From NCBI GenBank assembly GCA_036490175.1, contig DASXEJ010000144.1:1-56834 (forward strand): a stretch of DNA of 56,834 nt, given 5' to 3'. Below the pieces are notes generated by a model that was given only the letters and a program-made list of their open reading frames with translations, was not told the origin of the DNA and searched no databases. Within the stretch, counting starts at the first letter, position 1. Each line of letters opens with the position of its first letter. The position numbers and the translations under genes are program-made. This document shows positions 8,692 to 20,224 of the stretch, piece by piece. The DNA comes from Pirellulales bacterium. Its GTDB lineage: Bacteria; Planctomycetota; Planctomycetia; Pirellulales; JACPPG01.

Positions 8692-11600
8692 ATGCCGGCA
8701 ACTGAACAAACCTGGCGCGACACCAAATGGATGCACGTCGTTTTTGGCGTGTCGGGTGTGGCGATGCTTATCACAACAGTTTGGATGCTCGCGAAAGACC
8801 ATAATCGCGAATGGAAGCCAATCCAACGGAAATTTCGCGCGATCGAAACCTGGTACACCCAGGCCAAGATTACCGACCAGAGCAGTGCTGAGTACGAGCA
8901 GACGAAGGCCGCCCTGCAGGCCGAACTGGTCGCCGCGCAAGCCGAGCCTCCCGCCGAGTCGGTGATCGAGGCATTTACGGCCGAAGCTCGCGCGCATGCT
9001 GAGCAAAACGGTTACGACCTGTCCGTCGTGGAAAACGCCGACAAGTCGTTGCGCGATTTGGTAGCGAAGCCGGATGAGATCGACGCGACACGAAACCAGG
9101 TCATCGCGGCCCGCGACAAGCTGATCGCCGCCATGGATGCGATCGTTCGCAAGGCACAGTTCGACGAGGACAAGCGATTCAGTCTGCTTAAATTTCGTCG
9201 TGCGGACTTGGACGTAGAGCGCAGCAGGTACAACCTGGGAGTGGGCGAAGGTTTGCCCGAACAGGAACTGGTCGATCGCCAAGAGGGTGTCAACAACGTT
9301 GTCGAAGACGTCAACCGCATGACGGTTGAATACCAGCAGGCCAAGACCCACCGTCAAGAGTTGGAAAAATCGGTGGGGCTTGCAACGGCAAAGGTGGCCA
9401 CCGCGCGGAAGAAGCTCAACGACTATAACGGCGACTTGGACCGGCTCGTAAAAGCCAAGGAAGATCGCGAGCTGACGACCGCCAAGGACCTACTCGACCT
9501 GCCGATCATCAATGCTTTCAATAGTCCTCTTAAGATCGAGCAAATCTGGCTGCCCAAGCTGACGCTGAACAACAACTTCAGCGACGTGGCCCGTTTCGAT
9601 CGGTGCATCACTTGCCACCAGGCAATCGACAAGTCGGGCGCCGGCTCGGCAGTAGCGCCGGCGTATCCGCCCCGTCCGGCCGAGTTAGTGACAGTGACGC
9701 TCAAGACGCCGGCAGCTGCCGACTTGCCCAAGGAGTTCAACGATGCTCCGCCCGCCACGGACGCGGAGCGAAGCAAGGCCCTAGCGCAGATATACGGTTT
9801 GGAGTTGGCGAGCGAAGGCATTATCGATCCTCGCGACGTTGTCGTAAGCGTGGTCCGCCCCGAAAGTCTCGCTGCCCAAGCCCAAGTGCAGGTCGGCGAC
9901 GTGTTGCGTTTTGTCGGCGATGTCGATGTCTCGAAGGATCGTCGCTACGTCTATCGCTACCTGATCGGCAGCGTGAATTGGGGACAGCCCCTGGCGGTCA
10001 AGGTCGATCGTGGGTTGCCTAATCCTTTCAGCTCGCACCCACGGCTCGATCTCTTCGTGGGCTCGCTCAGCCCTCACAAGATGATGGATATTGGTTGCAC
10101 GATTTGCCACGAAGGGCAGGGGAGCGCCACCAGCTTCCAATGGGCGTCGCACACGCCTAATGATCCGCACGAGGTGAAGAAGTGGGAGGATGAGCATGGT
10201 TGGTTCAGTAATCATCATTGGATCTTCCCAATGCGTCCCGAGCGGTTCATGGAAAGTGGCTGCTTGAAGTGTCACTTCGACATTACCGAACTCGAGCCCA
10301 GCGAACGGTTCCCCGAGCCTCCGGCACCCAAATTGATGGCAGGCTACGACGTTATCCGTCAGTTCGGTTGCTTCGGCTGCCACGAGATTAACGGCTTCGA
10401 CGGGCCGTTGCGCCGCCGTGGGCCCGATTTGCGCGTCGAGCCGACCTATGCGGCCGCCGCGGCCGAGGTGCTGTCTGACCCCGGTTTGAACGATCAAGAG
10501 CGACATTTGGCGACGGAGATCGTCGAGCACCCCGAACGAAAGCCCACACGCAAACTACTGGCCGAAGTGCTCAAGGCCCAGGAGGAGAGTAACGCCGCCG
10601 GTGGGGCCGATCCAGAACCAGCCCGACTGACTGCCGACACGTTGCGAATGGCGACTCTGTTGGGCACAGACGACGAAACTCCCGGCAAGTACCGCAAGGT
10701 TGGTCCGAGCCTGCGCTATGTAAAGAGCAAGGTCGACGCGAATTTCCTCACGAGTTGGATTCGCAACCCGCTGGATTTCCGTCCTACCACGCGGATGCCC
10801 AAATTCTTTGGACTCGACGATCACCTGCATGAGATCAAGCGAGATGAGTTCGGTAATCCGGAAATGATTCCCAAGCTCGATGCTGAAGGGCACGAGGTAT
10901 TGAATGAAGAGGGCGAGTCCATCCTGGAGCCAGTTTACGACGAAAGTCCAGGCTTAGAATTGTCGAAGCGCTTCGAGCCGGTCGAGGTTCGCGCGGCGGC
11001 AGAATATCTGCTGGATGTAAGTCAGCCATTTGAATATCTCACAAAGCCAAAGGATGTGACCGACGAGCCGTCTGCCGAACGTGGCAAGACCGTGTTCCAG
11101 GTGCGCGGCTGCCTGGCCTGCCATCAGCACAAGGATTTCCCCGAGGGCAAATCGACACAAGGTCCAGATCTGTCGCGCATCGGGGACAAGCTGGCCACCC
11201 AGGCCGGCGCAAAATGGCTATACAGTTGGGTACGCGAGCCGAAGCATTACCATGCCCGAACGGTGATGCCCAACTTGTTCCTGGAACCGATCACCGACGC
11301 CGAGGGCAAGGTATCGGACCCGGCAGCCGACGTGACGGCGTTCTTGCTCGGTTCGCGCGACGGGTGGAAGGCAGAGGCGTTGCCTGCGGTTGTCGAAAAG
11401 GATCTAGATGATCTGGCTGCCGAATATCTTCGCGGCAGCTTCACCTATCGGCAGTCAGAGGAGTATCTGAAGAACGGTATTCCCGCTTCGCTCCGCAACC
11501 AATTGAAGGTCGACGAGCAGTTGCTGATTGCGACCGACGGCATGACTCCGGAAGAGAACCAGCGGCACAAGCTGCTGTACGTAGGGCGACGCACGATCGG

Positions 11601-13233
11601 GCGGCTTGGCTGCGCCGGCTGCCACGACATCCCGGGCTTCGAGGATGCCAAGGCGATCGGTACTGGACTGGCCGATTGGGGCCGCAAGGAACCGTCGAAG
11701 TTGGCCTTCGAACAGGTAGTGCAGTACCTGGCACAAGAGAACTTCGTGCATGGTCACGGCCATATTCACAATATTGAAGAGGCGCTCGATCCGCACCATA
11801 TGGATCCGGATACAGGCTTCTTCACAGAGGCAGTTTTGCACCACGAGCGCGAAGGTTTCATCTGGCAGAAGTTACGCGAGCCGCGCAGCTATGACTATCG
11901 AATGACCGAGAACAAGGATTACATCGAACGGCTGCGAATGCCGAAGTTCAATCTCTCGGACAAGCAGCGCGAAGCAGTGATCACGTTCGTGCTTGGCCTA
12001 GTGGCCGAACCGCCCGCCGCGCAATACGTGTACAAGGCTGACCCGCGCCGTCAGGCGGTTATCGACGGACAGCGGCTGATTACCAAATTCAATTGCGACG
12101 GCTGTCATACGTTTCGCATGGAGACGTGGTCCTTCGACTACGATCCGAAGAATTTCCCCGAGCCGCCGCCGTTTGAGGATTATGCGTTCGAGATACCGCA
12201 CTTCACTCCGGCGCAATTGGCCGAGTCGAAGAAAGTAGATCGTCGCGGTCTAGGTCATGCCACGGTGACGGGCATGGTCAATCCCGAGATTGCCGAAGAT
12301 GACGACGGCAATCCGCAGTTCTATTTCGGCCTGTGGCAATCGTTGCCCATTAACGGCCAGCCGTGGATCGTGGGTGGTCCCGAGGTACCGGTGGCTGAAA
12401 GTCGTATCATTAATAAGATTCCTCCGATCGGTGGCAACTTTGCACGCTTGCTGCATCCCGTGGCATTGGCCATGGAGCAAGTTACGAATCCGAACGCCAA
12501 AGCCAGCGATGCCTGGGGCTGGGTTCCGCCGCCGCTGGTGAACGAGGGGAACAAGGTGCAGACGCAATGGCTACACGACTTCTTGCTGAATCCGTATCCG
12601 ATTCGGCCGGCGGTCGTACTGCGGATGCCTCGGTTCAACATGTCGAGCGAAGAGGCATCTCAACTGGCCAACTATTTTGCCGCGGTGGACGACGCGCAGT
12701 ACCCCTATCTGGTCGATCATCGCACCGATCCTAGTTATCTGGCGCGACAAGATGCGGAGCATGCGCACCGTTTTGAGGATGCGCTAAAGGTCATTACAGG
12801 CAACGAATTCTGCGTGAAATGCCACAAGGTGGGAGATTTCGTGCCCGCCGGCAGTCCCGCGGCGCTCGCTCCCAATTTGGATCGCGTTTATCAGCGGTTG
12901 CGGCCGGACTATCTCGAAAAATGGATCGGCAATCCGAAGCGGTTGCTCCCCTATACCGGGATGCCTGTGAACTTCGCGCCAGACAAGCCTGTCGATCAGA
13001 ACTTGTTCCCGGGAAAGAGTATCGACCAGGTGGAAGGCATCGTCGATTTCTTGATGAACTACGACACCTACATGGCGGATCGCACGTCAATCAAGCCAAT
13101 GGTCAAGCCGGCGCCGCCGGCCACCGACGCAGCCGGGACGCCGGCAGCGCAGTTACCGACGGCCGATCAGCCGGCAGCACAAATACCCACGGCGCGATCT
13201 ACGGCGGACGCAACGCAGGTCGCGGCACCGTAA
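8692..13233 (+). CDS. Giant membrane-anchored octahaem cytochrome c of the bc-type complex
   Basis: This 1513-residue protein sits where cytochrome c1 or f would be encoded. A single N-terminal membrane anchor (about residues 15-35) is followed by a long Glu/Lys/Gln-rich coiled-coil region (about 90-280). Eight CxxCH haem c sites then begin near residues 305, 469, 524, 560, 807, 974, 1135 and 1374. Between the first two sites, 'VVVSVVRPESLAAQAQVQVGDVLRFVGDVDV' resembles a PDZ-like fold. The C-terminus is an Ala/Pro-rich tail. Several haem segments with 'GPDL...W...P...MP' look like repeated monohaem cytochrome c domains. The natural reading is a fused electron-exit subunit that takes electrons from the Rieske protein. 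The number of working haems is an inference from motifs. Confidence 0.88.
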   Translation: MPATEQTWRDTKWMHVVFGVSGVAMLITTVWMLAKDHNREWKPIQRKFRAIETWYTQAKITDQSSAEYEQTKAALQAELVAAQAEPPAESVIEAFTAEARAHAEQNGYDLSVVENADKSLRDLVAKPDEIDATRNQVIAARDKLIAAMDAIVRKAQFDEDKRFSLLKFRRADLDVERSRYNLGVGEGLPEQELVDRQEGVNNVVEDVNRMTVEYQQAKTHRQELEKSVGLATAKVATARKKLNDYNGDLDRLVKAKEDRELTTAKDLLDLPIINAFNSPLKIEQIWLPKLTLNNNFSDVARFDRCITCHQAIDKSGAGSAVAPAYPPRPAELVTVTLKTPAAADLPKEFNDAPPATDAERSKALAQIYGLELASEGIIDPRDVVVSVVRPESLAAQAQVQVGDVLRFVGDVDVSKDRRYVYRYLIGSVNWGQPLAVKVDRGLPNPFSSHPRLDLFVGSLSPHKMMDIGCTICHEGQGSATSFQWASHTPNDPHEVKKWEDEHGWFSNHHWIFPMRPERFMESGCLKCHFDITELEPSERFPEPPAPKLMAGYDVIRQFGCFGCHEINGFDGPLRRRGPDLRVEPTYAAAAAEVLSDPGLNDQERHLATEIVEHPERKPTRKLLAEVLKAQEESNAAGGADPEPARLTADTLRMATLLGTDDETPGKYRKVGPSLRYVKSKVDANFLTSWIRNPLDFRPTTRMPKFFGLDDHLHEIKRDEFGNPEMIPKLDAEGHEVLNEEGESILEPVYDESPGLELSKRFEPVEVRAAAEYLLDVSQPFEYLTKPKDVTDEPSAERGKTVFQVRGCLACHQHKDFPEGKSTQGPDLSRIGDKLATQAGAKWLYSWVREPKHYHARTVMPNLFLEPITDAEGKVSDPAADVTAFLLGSRDGWKAEALPAVVEKDLDDLAAEYLRGSFTYRQSEEYLKNGIPASLRNQLKVDEQLLIATDGMTPEENQRHKLLYVGRRTIGRLGCAGCHDIPGFEDAKAIGTGLADWGRKEPSKLAFEQVVQYLAQENFVHGHGHIHNIEEALDPHHMDPDTGFFTEAVLHHEREGFIWQKLREPRSYDYRMTENKDYIERLRMPKFNLSDKQREAVITFVLGLVAEPPAAQYVYKADPRRQAVIDGQRLITKFNCDGCHTFRMETWSFDYDPKNFPEPPPFEDYAFEIPHFTPAQLAESKKVDRRGLGHATVTGMVNPEIAEDDDGNPQFYFGLWQSLPINGQPWIVGGPEVPVAESRIINKIPPIGGNFARLLHPVALAMEQVTNPNAKASDAWGWVPPPLVNEGNKVQTQWLHDFLLNPYPIRPAVVLRMPRFNMSSEEASQLANYFAAVDDAQYPYLVDHRTDPSYLARQDAEHAHRFEDALKVITGNEFCVKCHKVGDFVPAGSPAALAPNLDRVYQRLRPDYLEKWIGNPKRLLPYTGMPVNFAPDKPVDQNLFPGKSIDQVEGIVDFLMNYDTYMADRTSIKPMVKPAPPATDAAGTPAAQLPTADQPAAQIPTARSTADATQVAAP

Positions 13234-13267
13234 CGGATTTCGACTTGAGAGAGACAGCCTTGATAAT

Positions 13268-13295
13268 AGCGGTCAGATCAACGCGATCTGCCGCT
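13268..13295 (+). repeat. Stem-loop between the multihaem and cupredoxin genes
   Basis: AGCGG-t-CAGATC pairs with GATCTG-CCGCT (about 13268-13295), with one bulged T and a 5-nt loop. It begins 35 bp after the multihaem cytochrome stop. There is no T-tract, so a stability or processing hairpin is as likely as a terminator. Confidence 0.4.
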
Positions 13296-13429
13296 GCGGA
13301 TTACAGAGTCGCCGGCACGAGCGGACGTCCGATAGCGAGCCGGTTAAGGTTTCAGTTAGTTTTACAATCTGGAATTTCAAAGCCTGGCGCCAGTGGGCCA
13401 GGCGGGCGGATTGAGGAGAAGAAATCAAC

Positions 13430-14209
13430 ATGGCAAAGCTAACTTCGCGAAACTCGCTAGCGTGCGTAATCTGTCTTACGGTATTCAGTCTTACTGTGGT
13501 CTCGGGGGGCGCGGGCACCGTCAGCGCTCAGTGGGGCAACCTGAAGGGACAGTTCATCTATAACGGCAAGGCGCCTGAACCCAAGAAGCTGGATACGACC
13601 AAAGAGCCCGTTTGCGTGCCGCACAATCTGGTGGATGAGTCGTTACTAGTTGCGCCTGACGGCGGCATCAAGAACGTGGTGATATTCGTCCGCACCAAAA
13701 AGGCCGACCTGAAGATCAACCCTGCGCTGGGCGAGCCGCCGGCCCAGATTGAGATCGACAATAAGAACTGCCGATTCGAGCCGCACCTGCTGGTGTTGCA
13801 AGTCGGTCAGACCTTGTTGGTGAAGAACTCGGATCCGTTCTCGCACAATAGCAACGTTACTGAAATCGGCGGACAGGGGGCGAACCCGTTGATTGCTCCG
13901 GGCAAAGAAGCCACTTACAAGTACGTCCGCTCGCAAATGGTTCCGCAGCCCGTGGCGTGCAACATCCATCCCTGGATGAGGGCTTTCGTGCTGCCACGTG
14001 ACAACCCGTATTTCGCCGTATCGAGCGCGGACGGCAAGTTCGAGATTAAGGACCTGCCAGTCGGCAAGTTGGAGTTCCAGGTATGGCAGGAAAAGGCTGG
14101 CAACGTCGATACTAAGGAGTGGCCCAAGGGACGCTTCACGATGGACATCAAGGCCGGCGACAATGACTTGGGTACCGTCAAGCTCGATCCGAAATTGTTC
14201 AACAAGTAA
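13430..14209 (+). CDS. Secreted cupredoxin-like protein, paralogue 1
   Basis: The 259-residue protein has a signal peptide (about residues 1-33, ending VSA-Q). A cupredoxin-like region follows: 'VKNSDPFSHNSN' and then 'ACNIHPWM' give the His...Cys-x2-His-x2-Met set expected for a type 1 copper site. The C-terminal 'PYFAVSSADGKFEIKDLPVGKLEFQVW' resembles a carboxypeptidase-regulatory-like beta domain. A RBS (GAGGAGAAG) precedes ATG 13430. It lies inside the respiratory cluster, next to a close paralogue and a dihaem cytochrome, so a mobile copper electron carrier is the best guess. Copper binding has not been shown; the ligands are read from the sequence. Confidence 0.82.
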   Translation: MAKLTSRNSLACVICLTVFSLTVVSGGAGTVSAQWGNLKGQFIYNGKAPEPKKLDTTKEPVCVPHNLVDESLLVAPDGGIKNVVIFVRTKKADLKINPALGEPPAQIEIDNKNCRFEPHLLVLQVGQTLLVKNSDPFSHNSNVTEIGGQGANPLIAPGKEATYKYVRSQMVPQPVACNIHPWMRAFVLPRDNPYFAVSSADGKFEIKDLPVGKLEFQVWQEKAGNVDTKEWPKGRFTMDIKAGDNDLGTVKLDPKLFNK

Positions 14210-14227
14210 TTGCTACCGAGGAAAATC

Positions 14228-15112
14228 GTGACACGCTTTGTTGCCGCCCTAACGATGTTATTTTTTGCGACTTTGCTGTTGGCCGCCGTCTCGGGCTGCC
14301 GCGAGGCGATTGCACTAAACCCGACCGTTGACGTCAAGGTTGCCAAGGAGCTGCGCGCGGGCTCTGGCAGTGGCGAATCGGGCCATGCGGCCGCGGCCGA
14401 ACCGACAGGCACCGGCTGGGGCACGCTTAAAGGCAAGTTTGTATACGCCGGTGATGCACCCAGCGCCAGTTTTTTCTCCACCGGAGGCAAGGACGGTGCC
14501 GTGTGTGGTCAGCAGGTGCCGAACCAGCAGCTAGTTGTCGATTCGGCGTCGAAGGGAGTCGCCAACATCGTGGTTTTTGCCCGCAAAGTTTCGCGGGTCT
14601 TTAAGCCGGAAGAGGGAGCTGCCGCGGCGCCACCCGCACCCGTCTTTGATCAAAAGGGCTGTCTGTTTCTCAGTCACGTGTTCGCGACGCAAATGGGAGT
14701 TCCACTCGAAATCAAAAACAGCGATCCCGTTTCGCATAACACCAGCTTCGACCCGGGAGGTGGCAACACGCCGGCTAACCCGCTGTTGCAACCCAACTCG
14801 TCGGTTACGTACAAGTTCAGCCGCGCGATGAACGCACCGGCCGCGGCAACATGCAGCATCCATCCGTGGATGAAGGGTTACATCATCGCTCGCGACGATC
14901 CGTATTTTGCTGTGACAGGCCCGGACGGTTCGTTCGAGATTAAGAACGTGCCGGCGGGCGAAGATGTGGAGTTCCAGGTATGGCACGAGCAGGCCCCTGG
15001 TGGCCTAGAGGCCAAGCCCGGCTGGAGCAAGGGGCGGTTCAAAATCAAGATACCGGCTGACGGCGAGCAGGATCTGGGAACGATCGAAGTGCCGGCTGCC
15101 ACCTTCCACTAG
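14228..15112 (+). CDS. Cupredoxin-like lipoprotein, paralogue 2
   Basis: The 294-residue protein begins with a lipoprotein signal ending 'LLAAVSGC', so it is probably lipid-anchored. The body parallels the preceding gene: 'GTLKGKFVYAG', 'IKNSDPVSHNTS', 'TCSIHPWMKGYIIARDDPYFAV', 'DGSFEIKNVPAGEDVEFQVW' and 'KGRFKIKI'. The same His/Cys/His/Met copper ligand set is present. I chose GTG 14228 because GAGGA lies 7 bp upstream; the TTG at 14210 lies before that site. The gap from paralogue 1 is only 18 bp. The pair is a clear tandem duplication, with one secreted and one anchored version. Confidence 0.82.
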   Translation: MTRFVAALTMLFFATLLLAAVSGCREAIALNPTVDVKVAKELRAGSGSGESGHAAAAEPTGTGWGTLKGKFVYAGDAPSASFFSTGGKDGAVCGQQVPNQQLVVDSASKGVANIVVFARKVSRVFKPEEGAAAAPPAPVFDQKGCLFLSHVFATQMGVPLEIKNSDPVSHNTSFDPGGGNTPANPLLQPNSSVTYKFSRAMNAPAAATCSIHPWMKGYIIARDDPYFAVTGPDGSFEIKNVPAGEDVEFQVWHEQAPGGLEAKPGWSKGRFKIKIPADGEQDLGTIEVPAATFH

Positions 15113-15149
15113 AGTCATTGAGATCGCGCGTAGGATTCGAGATCCGATC

Positions 15150-16469
15150 ATGAAAAGATATTCGTTCATTTCCTGGCGATGTGTCGGTCTTGTCGTTGCC
15201 GCGACCGTGCTGCCTGCGGTGGCCGGCTGTACGAAGGTCGATCCGCCTGTGTTTCACTTGAATCTGCAAGGGCGCGACCCGCACGACTTCCTGCTGACGG
15301 GCAAGGAAAAAGATCAGGCGGAGCGCGACGCCAAGCAGCAGAATGCCACATCGCTCGATGCGGTCGCCACGGTGCTGTACGCCATGTTCGGCGAGCCCAA
15401 CGCGCCCTTCGTGCTGCCAGAAACCGGGCTGGATCCGCGCAAGATCGAGCTCGCGGCAGGCCGTACCGGCGGAGACGAAACGGGCCGCCAGGGCGGTCTG
15501 TACCGTCAGCACTGCGCTCACTGCCACGGCATCAGTGGCGATGGCGCTGGTCCGACGGCCGCCTTCTTGAATCCTTATCCGCGCGATTACCGCCAAGGCG
15601 CCTTCAAGTTCAAGAGCACCGCGCGAGCGGACAAGCCCACGACCGAAGATCTACACCGCATCTTGCACGAAGGGATTGCCGGCACGGCGATGCCCTCGTT
15701 CCTTCTGTTGGCTGACGACGAGATTGATGCGTTGTCCGAGTACGTGAAATACCTCAGCATTCGCGGCCAGACCGAGCAGTTGCTGTTGATCAAGGTGCTT
15801 GACGACGGAGATTCCATCGATTTCAAACAGGTCAAGCTGAGCGAGCTAGTCAGCGAGTACGTGACGCCGATCGCCGAAACTTGGGCTTCGGCCGAATCGG
15901 CCATCGTCGTTCCACCTGATCGCCCGCCGGTGGATACGCCGGAGCAGTTGGCTGATTCTATTGCCAAGGGGGCGGAGTTATTCCGCGGCGCCAAGGCGCA
16001 ATGTGCCAAGTGCCACGGTCCGACGGCGCTCGGGGACGGCAGCGAGGAGTTGCTGTTCGACGATTGGAATAAGGTCAAGCAATTCGCCGACCTGGCGAAG
16101 AAGATCGCCGACGCCGAAGCGATCGAGGACCGCACAGAGCGCTCGGAGACCCTCAGCGACTTGCAAACCAAGCTGACTGTCGAGGATTACAAGTGGCTCT
16201 TGCCTCAACAGCAGATCCAACCGCGCAATTTGCGTCTGGGAACGTATCGGTTCGGGCGCCGACCGGTTGATCTTTATCGACGGATCTTTGCTGGTGTGAA
16301 CGGTACACCGATGCCACAGGCGGGAGCCGATGCAAACAATCCGAGCGGGCTCACGCCGGAGGAAATCTGGCACATCGTCGCTTATGTCCGCTCGCTGCCG
16401 TACGACAAGATGAGCGAGCCGGGAGTCGGCAAGGGAAAGCTAGCCGGACTCAATGGATGGCACGAGTAA
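15150..16469 (+). CDS. Dihaem cytochrome c lipoprotein
   Basis: The 439-residue protein starts with a signal peptide and lipobox (AVAGC, Cys at about residue 26). Two CxxCH sites are visible, 'CAHCHGISGDGAGP' near residue 122 and 'CAKCHGPTALGDG' near residue 285. Methionine-bearing segments, 'GTAMPSFLLLADDEIDALSEYVKYLS' and 'GTPMPQAG...LTPEEIWHIVAYVRSLP', probably supply the sixth ligands. This is two class I cytochrome c domains in tandem. Placed between the cupredoxin genes and coxB, it likely carries electrons from the quinol-oxidising complex to the terminal oxidase, whose subunit II has no fused haem. Confidence 0.9.
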   Translation: MKRYSFISWRCVGLVVAATVLPAVAGCTKVDPPVFHLNLQGRDPHDFLLTGKEKDQAERDAKQQNATSLDAVATVLYAMFGEPNAPFVLPETGLDPRKIELAAGRTGGDETGRQGGLYRQHCAHCHGISGDGAGPTAAFLNPYPRDYRQGAFKFKSTARADKPTTEDLHRILHEGIAGTAMPSFLLLADDEIDALSEYVKYLSIRGQTEQLLLIKVLDDGDSIDFKQVKLSELVSEYVTPIAETWASAESAIVVPPDRPPVDTPEQLADSIAKGAELFRGAKAQCAKCHGPTALGDGSEELLFDDWNKVKQFADLAKKIADAEAIEDRTERSETLSDLQTKLTVEDYKWLLPQQQIQPRNLRLGTYRFGRRPVDLYRRIFAGVNGTPMPQAGADANNPSGLTPEEIWHIVAYVRSLPYDKMSEPGVGKGKLAGLNGWHE

Positions 16470-16547
16470 GGTTGCAACATAGTCAGTCCGCAGGCGGCGC
16501 GTACGTGAATCACTTTAGCTTCGGGGCGCGTCAGGTGGAGGTCGATC

Positions 16548-17302
16548 GTGGGTAGGTTTTGGAGCTTGTTGTTTCTTGCGGTGCCGGTCTTCGGCGTGGC
16601 CGCATTTGTGTGGGCCCCCGGTGCCGGCTATTGGTTGCCGCGGGACGTATCCGAGCATGGACACCAGATCGACCACTTGTGGACGTTCATCTTGATCCTT
16701 ACGGGGTTGGTGTTCGTTGCCACCGAGGTGCTGTTGTTCTGGTTCTTGTGGCGATACGACGGCGCAAAGAACGCAGACCCCGTGAAGTACACGCACGGCA
16801 GCCATAATCTGGAAGTCATCTGGACCATTCTGCCGGCCGCCACCCTGCTATTCATTGCCATCTATCAAATGAATGCGTGGGCGGATGTAAAGATTCGCAA
16901 CCCGGGAAGCGAGGGATTGCCCGTCACGGTCGAGGTCACCGGGCGACAGTTCGAGTGGCGTCTTCGTTACCCGGGCAAGGATGGCAAACTCGGCACGCCA
17001 GACGACATTTACCATGTCAATGACCTGCATGTGCCGGTAAACGAAGAGATCCTGGTCTCGTTGAAGAGCCAGGATGTGCTGCACGATTTCTTCTTGCCGA
17101 ATTTACGCATCAAGCAGGACGCTGTGCCCGGCATGGCGATTCCGGTCTGGTTCAAGGCGACGGAACGCGGCACGTTCGACCTGGTTTGTGCCGAGCTATG
17201 CGGTTGGGGTCATTACAAGATGAAGGGCCGGTTGACCGTCAATTCCCGTGAGGATTACGACGAGTGGCTGGACAAAATGTTTGCGGCTCAAGAGGCGACC
17301 AA

Positions 17303-17306
<4 letters not shown>
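16548..17306 (+). CDS. coxB: Cytochrome c oxidase subunit II
   Basis: This 252-residue subunit receives electrons through the binuclear CuA centre. Two N-terminal transmembrane helices ('TFILILTGLVFVATEVLLFWFLWRY' and 'WTILPAATLLFIAIYQM') precede the periplasmic cupredoxin domain. The CuA ligands are visible: His in 'VLHDFF' and the set in 'CAELCGWGHYKM' (two Cys, Glu, His, Met). 'GRQFEWRLRYPG' is the conserved aromatic region for electron entry. There is no C-terminal cytochrome c domain, so a separate donor is needed. GTG 16548 follows GGAGGTCGATC. Its last 4 bases overlap coxA as ATGA. Confidence 0.96.
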
Positions 17307-19120
<1,814 letters not shown>

Positions 19121-19186
19121 AGTAAGCAGAGGCCATCCGAGCGCGGCAAATCGGCACGACAAATAATGCGGAACGCCTGGTAAACA

Positions 19187-20224
19187 GTGGAAAGATCGCG
19201 CGGAGACAATGCTGGCACTCTCTCGGCAAGCGCCTGGCCACATCGGCTGGCCGTGTTGCTAGTGTGCGCGACGTTCCCGCTGATCTGGGTGGGCGGGCTG
19301 GTCACGACATACGAGGCCGGCATGGCTGTGCCCGACTGGCCTTCGACCTACGGTTACAATTTGTTCTTGTATCCCTGGCAAACATGGCTTGCCGGTCCCT
19401 GGGATTTGTTCATCGAGCACGGGCATCGGTTGTTCGGCGCGCTCGTGGGCATGATGACCATCTTGCTTGTGGCCGCGGCGTTCCGTCTCGACGGTCGAAT
19501 TTGGTATCGCTGGGCAACGCTCGGCGCTCTGGCTCTGGTGATCGCTCAGGGAGGTCTGGGCGGGTTACGTGTACGGCTAGACCAACGATTGTTGGCGCAG
19601 ATCCATGGATGTGTCGCGCCGGTTTTCTTCGCAGTCACGGTGGCCTTGGCTGTCTGGAGTTCACCGCGCTGGCGGGCCGGTCGCACACTTGCGCAAGATC
19701 CAAAACAGGCTCGCGCGGCCGCGCGTTTTCAGCGACTGGCGTTCTTGACCGTGGTGATGGCCTATGTGCAACTCGTGCTCGGTTCGCAGTTGCGTCACGT
19801 TCGACCAAGCGTCGATATGGCGACTTTTCGCGCTGCCGTTTGGTTTCATCTGCTGATGGCCGCGGTATTGGCCGTTCACATACTTTTGCTGGCGGCACGT
19901 GGACTCCGGTCGTTCTCTGCCAATGGTTACATAGCGGTACCTGTAGTGGCGCTAGCGGCAATGCTGATGCTCCAGCTTGGCTTGGGTGCCGGTGCGTGGG
20001 TAGTCAACTACGGTTGGCCCGCCTGGTTCGGTCGTTACGAGTGGGCTCAGCAGTATGTTGTCTCACATGAGAGTCGGACGCAGGCGCTGATGACGACGGC
20101 ACATGTGGCCGCAGGTTCACTGATCCTGGCCACTTCGCTGATGGTGGCGCTACGGTCGTTGTTGCTACCTTCGGCGCGATCAATTCCGGTGCAAAGGTTT
20201 GTTGCCTCGGAGGTGCTGGCATGA
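19187..20224 (+). CDS. ctaA: Haem A synthase (COX15/CtaA family)
   Basis: This 345-residue polytopic protein oxidises the C8 methyl of haem O to give haem A for the oxidase. It shows the family's internal duplication: two four-helix units with paired histidines, the first including 'FIEHGHRLFGALVG' and 'AQIHGCVAPVFFAV', the second including 'WFHLLMAAVLAVHILLL' and 'TTAHVAAGSLIL'. The opening 'GGLVTTYEAGMAVPDWPSTYG' is diagnostic. The start GTG 19187 is the only suitable one upstream of the first helix and has no strong RBS. Four-base ATGA overlap with ctaB. Confidence 0.93.
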   Translation: MERSRGDNAGTLSASAWPHRLAVLLVCATFPLIWVGGLVTTYEAGMAVPDWPSTYGYNLFLYPWQTWLAGPWDLFIEHGHRLFGALVGMMTILLVAAAFRLDGRIWYRWATLGALALVIAQGGLGGLRVRLDQRLLAQIHGCVAPVFFAVTVALAVWSSPRWRAGRTLAQDPKQARAAARFQRLAFLTVVMAYVQLVLGSQLRHVRPSVDMATFRAAVWFHLLMAAVLAVHILLLAARGLRSFSANGYIAVPVVALAAMLMLQLGLGAGAWVVNYGWPAWFGRYEWAQQYVVSHESRTQALMTTAHVAAGSLILATSLMVALRSLLLPSARSIPVQRFVASEVLA

